DNA of 7,481 nucleotides, from contig JANQIJ010000327.1 in the NCBI GenBank assembly GCA_028282185.1, forward strand, positions 1 through 7,481, in the 5' to 3' direction. Both the position numbers and the translations under genes were made by a program. The DNA comes from Rhodospirillales bacterium. GTDB taxonomy: Bacteria; Pseudomonadota; Alphaproteobacteria; Rhodospirillales; Casp-alpha2. How positions within the stretch are numbered: the stretch's first letter is position 1; every line of letters begins with the position of its first letter. The notes below the pieces were generated by a model, which had not been told where the DNA came from, did not search any database, and saw only the letters and a program-made list of their open reading frames with translations. This document shows, one piece after another, positions 6,011 through 7,481 of the stretch.

Positions 6011-6391
6011 CGCGGAGGCGGAAGCGGCGTTGGAGGAGGCACGAACCCGAAAGGAGAACCTGGAAGCAGAAATCGAGGACAAGAGAGCAAAGCAGGATGA
6101 ACTTCGGCAGAGCCTGTCGGCACGGGACGACGAAGACGATCAGGATGACCTTCCGCCAATTCCATTGCGACCAACCAGCCCCATCAGTTGGTTTTTATCG
6201 GTTTTTCTGGACTCAAGTCCCGTTAATGCCCCGAACGATCGCATGCTTCTAGAAAGCAAAATTGCGCTCATCAAAAAAGAAATTGAGGAACTGAGGGAGG
6301 AACTTACCGGCCTGGAAGATGAGATCGTAGCGCTGGAAACCGATTTGCAAGATGCGGAGGCTGAATTGGAAGCTTGCAAAGATGCCGACGG

Positions 6392-7228
6392 TTAAGCTCC
6401 TGGATTTCCATCGCCAACGATGCCTCGTGAAGCGCGGCCGATCACGTTTTCCATAGGCACGTATCCGATGAAGTTTTGGTCTCTGCTGTCCACGGATGCA
6501 CTGCGGTTGTCACCCAAGACGAAAAGATGACCTTTCGGCACGAGATGGGTTTGTTCTCCATATAGGTCCGATTTTGGGTCAAGAAGAACGGTGTAGGCGC
6601 GGCCGTTTGGCAGACGTTCGACGAGTCTTATCTTCGCCTCATCAAGTGAGTCCATCGGGCCCGTTACGGGATTGCCGTTCACGGCCAACTTGCCTCTGTC
6701 GATTTTGACCTCGTCACCTGGAAGGCCAACCAGTCGGGCAAGGAATGGCGTTTCAGGGCGTTTGGACGGCTCAAACACGATCAAGTCACCCGGTCGAAGG
6801 GCTGTCGGCCAGGATCTGAATACAATGATGATATCGCCTTTTTGCGCATAGGGGAGCATGGATTCGCTCGCAATTTCATAGGGCTCCCAACCATATTGCA
6901 GCCATGCAGTCCAGGTAACGAGCGCTACGGGTAGCCAAGCAAACCAACGGGCGTAAACGGGTCTCTCATCACCGGACAGCTGTGCGTGGGCGAACCGGTA
7001 GCAATCATACAAACCGGCGGCAAACCAGACGCCCAGCGTTAGCCCTGCTGTGGTGTGAAAGAGGGTGGCGTCCGTGGGGCCGGAAAAGATGATTGGGCAG
7101 GCAATCAGAAAAAGACCGAACAGGCCCGCATATGTTAGTGCGCGCCGACCGCGCCCCAACGCCATCATGCCAAATGGAGGGCTCAACAAAAGGCCGATGA
7201 GGACAGGCAGCCATCGCATTCCGATCAT
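6392..7228 (-). CDS. Signal peptidase I (S26) homologue lacking the catalytic lysine, companion gene 3
   Basis: A 278-residue membrane protein. About four hydrophobic segments (residues 7-23, 33-50, 60-80, 95-112) precede an S26 signal peptidase domain. The nucleophile motif SESMLP has Ser123 in place. LVGLPGDEV (166-174) and GDNRSASVDSR (239-249) match the conserved boxes. In E. coli LepB the general-base lysine stands directly before the Arg of KRAVGLPGD; here the same position reads LARLVGLPGD, so it is Ala164 (codon GCC). Unless another lysine substitutes, the protein should be inactive as a peptidase or work by an altered mechanism. The ATG at 7228 lies 6 nt from a -10-like box; Met4 is an alternative start. 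It is convergent with cassette 3 with a 4-bp stop overlap. As the third companion it is also extracytoplasmic or membrane-bound. Confidence 0.85.
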   Translation of the reverse strand: MIGMRWLPVLIGLLLSPPFGMMALGRGRRALTYAGLFGLFLIACPIIFSGPTDATLFHTTAGLTLGVWFAAGLYDCYRFAHAQLSGDERPVYARWFAWLPVALVTWTAWLQYGWEPYEIASESMLPYAQKGDIIIVFRSWPTALRPGDLIVFEPSKRPETPFLARLVGLPGDEVKIDRGKLAVNGNPVTGPMDSLDEAKIRLVERLPNGRAYTVLLDPKSDLYGEQTHLVPKGHLFVLGDNRSASVDSRDQNFIGYVPMENVIGRASRGIVGDGNPGA

Positions 7229-7234
7229 ATTCCC

Positions 7235-7263
7235 ATATTACTCGCGTTTTTCGTCGCGCCCAA
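7235..7263 (-). promoter_or_regulatory. Promoter of companion gene 3, leaderless geometry
   Basis: Minus strand: TTGGGC (7263-7258), a 17-nt spacer, TAATAT (7240-7235), then 6 nt to ATG at 7228. The -35 is weak; the -10 is A/T-rich and well placed. No ribosome-binding site is seen for Met1. The spacing between -10 and ATG is the same as for the other two companions. Confidence 0.5.
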
Positions 7264-7320
7264 CCGCATTCCTTTTGTCCGGCGTTAAAGGACAAGATGG
7301 ACCTGGACGTCTCCTGATCT

Positions 7321-7364
7321 GCGCGAAGCCACCTTCGCCGCAATTGCGGCTCGGGTTTCGCGAC
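7321..7364. repeat. REP-like palindromic repeat, copy 3 (variant core, opposite orientation)
   Basis: Its outer arms are the reverse complement of those at 5796-5846 (GCGCGAAGCCACCTTC at left, GGGTTTCGCGAC at right), but the centre is a different palindrome, CCGCAATTGCGG. Conserved arms with an exchanged self-complementary core suggest that hairpin shape, not the core sequence, is selected. It accounts for most of the 54-bp insertion in cassette 4. Confidence 0.65.
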
Positions 7365-7413
7365 GGACGAAGATGCCGATCTGTTCCCGCTAGAGACCCT
7401 GGGGGTCGAACGG

Positions 7414-7481
7414 GTGCTCGAATTCGAAACTTTCGAGGACGCGAAGCGCCGCCTCGCCGGCCGCCCCCTCCCGCTGGATGA
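7414..7481 (+). repeat. Direct repeat A, copy 3 (runs off the window)
   Basis: 68 bp identical to 2927-2994. It lies in the reading frame that continues the VERVLEFETF protein sequence. The perfect identity, including third codon positions, points to recent duplication or ongoing gene conversion with the full-length gene. Confidence 0.9.

Larger units (their letters stand above)
5721..6395 (+). pseudogene. Promoter-less C-terminal cassette 3 (linker with REP insertions plus coiled-coil hairpin)
   Basis: Begins abruptly at the GTG matching codon 254 of the full-length protein (VLEFETFEDAKRRLAG) and stays in that frame to TAA 6393-6395. Upstream in-frame TTG (5658) and ATG (5679) codons exist, but they have no ribosome-binding site and lie inside the minus-strand promoter of companion gene 2; I treat translation from them as unlikely but not excluded. 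The acidic linker is interrupted by two 17-residue repeats (VAKPKASGDAEGGFARN), then continues GPPPIGDPDDPDEPPEDKPK. The first Cys is at codon 5988; a first helix runs to about 6130, then comes a turn with TSPISWFLSVFLDSSP, a second helix, and a last Cys six residues from the end. The two domain cysteines are 129 residues apart. Its stop overlaps that of the signal-peptidase-like gene by 4 bp (TTAA). Confidence 0.7.
7291..7481 (+). pseudogene. Start of C-terminal cassette 4, interrupted by a REP-like element and cut by the window end
   Basis: GACAAGATGGACCTGGACG (7291-7309) matches the full-length gene at 2859-2877 with one mismatch. After a net 54-bp insertion, homology resumes and runs to the window end (ADLFPLETLGVERVLEFETF and onward; Ala-to-Thr at one place). 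The insertion keeps the length in frame but brings a TGA (7315-7317) in the frame of ATG 7297. There is no start or promoter on the + strand. The acidic linker and coiled coil must lie beyond 7481, so the array continues. Confidence 0.7.

Noticed and set aside
5651..6082. Upstream extension of the Sel1-like gene to a 453-residue product
   Set aside because: The extension is antisense to cassette 3 and of Ser-rich low complexity; the signal peptide and the -10 box place the start at 5650.
7275..7295. TTGTCC / GGACAA inverted repeat near cassette 4
   Set aside because: Only 6 bp with a 9-nt loop and no T-run; it may arise by chance and partly consists of the cassette homology.
7065..7481. 138-residue plus-strand frame at the right end
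   Set aside because: It is antisense to the signal-peptidase-like gene and reads repeat A in a different frame from the one conserved among the copies.
2168..7481. Shufflon-type site-specific inversion of C-terminal segments
   Set aside because: All segments are in the same orientation, the shared regions are long direct repeats within coding sequence, and no short inverted recombinase sites or recombinase gene are visible.

Overview
The window looks like a chromosomal stretch from a GC-rich proteobacterium. Rhodospirillales-like alphaproteobacteria are my best guess, judged only from codon use and the style of the two housekeeping-type proteins at the left end. It splits into an ordinary left third (1 to about 2090) and an unusual, repetitive right two thirds (about 2090 to 7481).

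Left part: the 3' end of an AmrS-type radical SAM enzyme (3-959, cut by the window edge), then a class II aldolase/adducin-family gene (1047-1829). The aldolase has its own promoter and a perfect 14-bp palindrome of GntR-operator type over the -10 box. A 338-bp intergenic region (1830-2167) follows, with three hairpins and a good sigma70-like promoter.

Right part: one complete gene (2168-3592) encodes a 474-residue protein made of a peptidoglycan-binding-like domain, a helical middle, an Asp/Pro-rich acidic linker and a C-terminal coiled coil. Downstream there are three more partial copies of its 3' part, all on the + strand (about 4157-4702, 5721-6395, and 7291 to beyond the window end). Each carries nearly identical linker DNA. 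The two complete C-terminal domains (4229-4687 and 5988-6383) have different coiled coils, and none of the copies has a convincing start site of its own. Each C-terminal end meets, tail to tail, an unrelated minus-strand 'companion' gene: a small secreted protein (3623-4111), a secreted Sel1/TPR-like protein (4721-5650), and a membrane signal peptidase I homologue lacking the catalytic lysine (6392-7228). All three companions have a -10-like hexamer exactly 6 nt before their ATG, so they may be read as leaderless mRNAs.

The layout resembles, by analogy only, the orphan C-terminus/immunity arrays of polymorphic toxins (CdiA, Rhs). A single expressed gene is followed by silent 3' cassettes that share a recombination-competent linker in the correct reading frame, each paired with its own gene. 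Here, however, the companions are convergent, and the variable domains are predicted coiled-coil hairpins closed by exactly two cysteines and tipped by a short hydrophobic segment, not recognisable toxin enzymes. REP-like palindromes sit in frame inside one linker and at the edge of the last cassette. What the system does is not known from the sequence. Tip-exchange of an exported or surface protein, with a cognate extracytoplasmic partner, is the inference.
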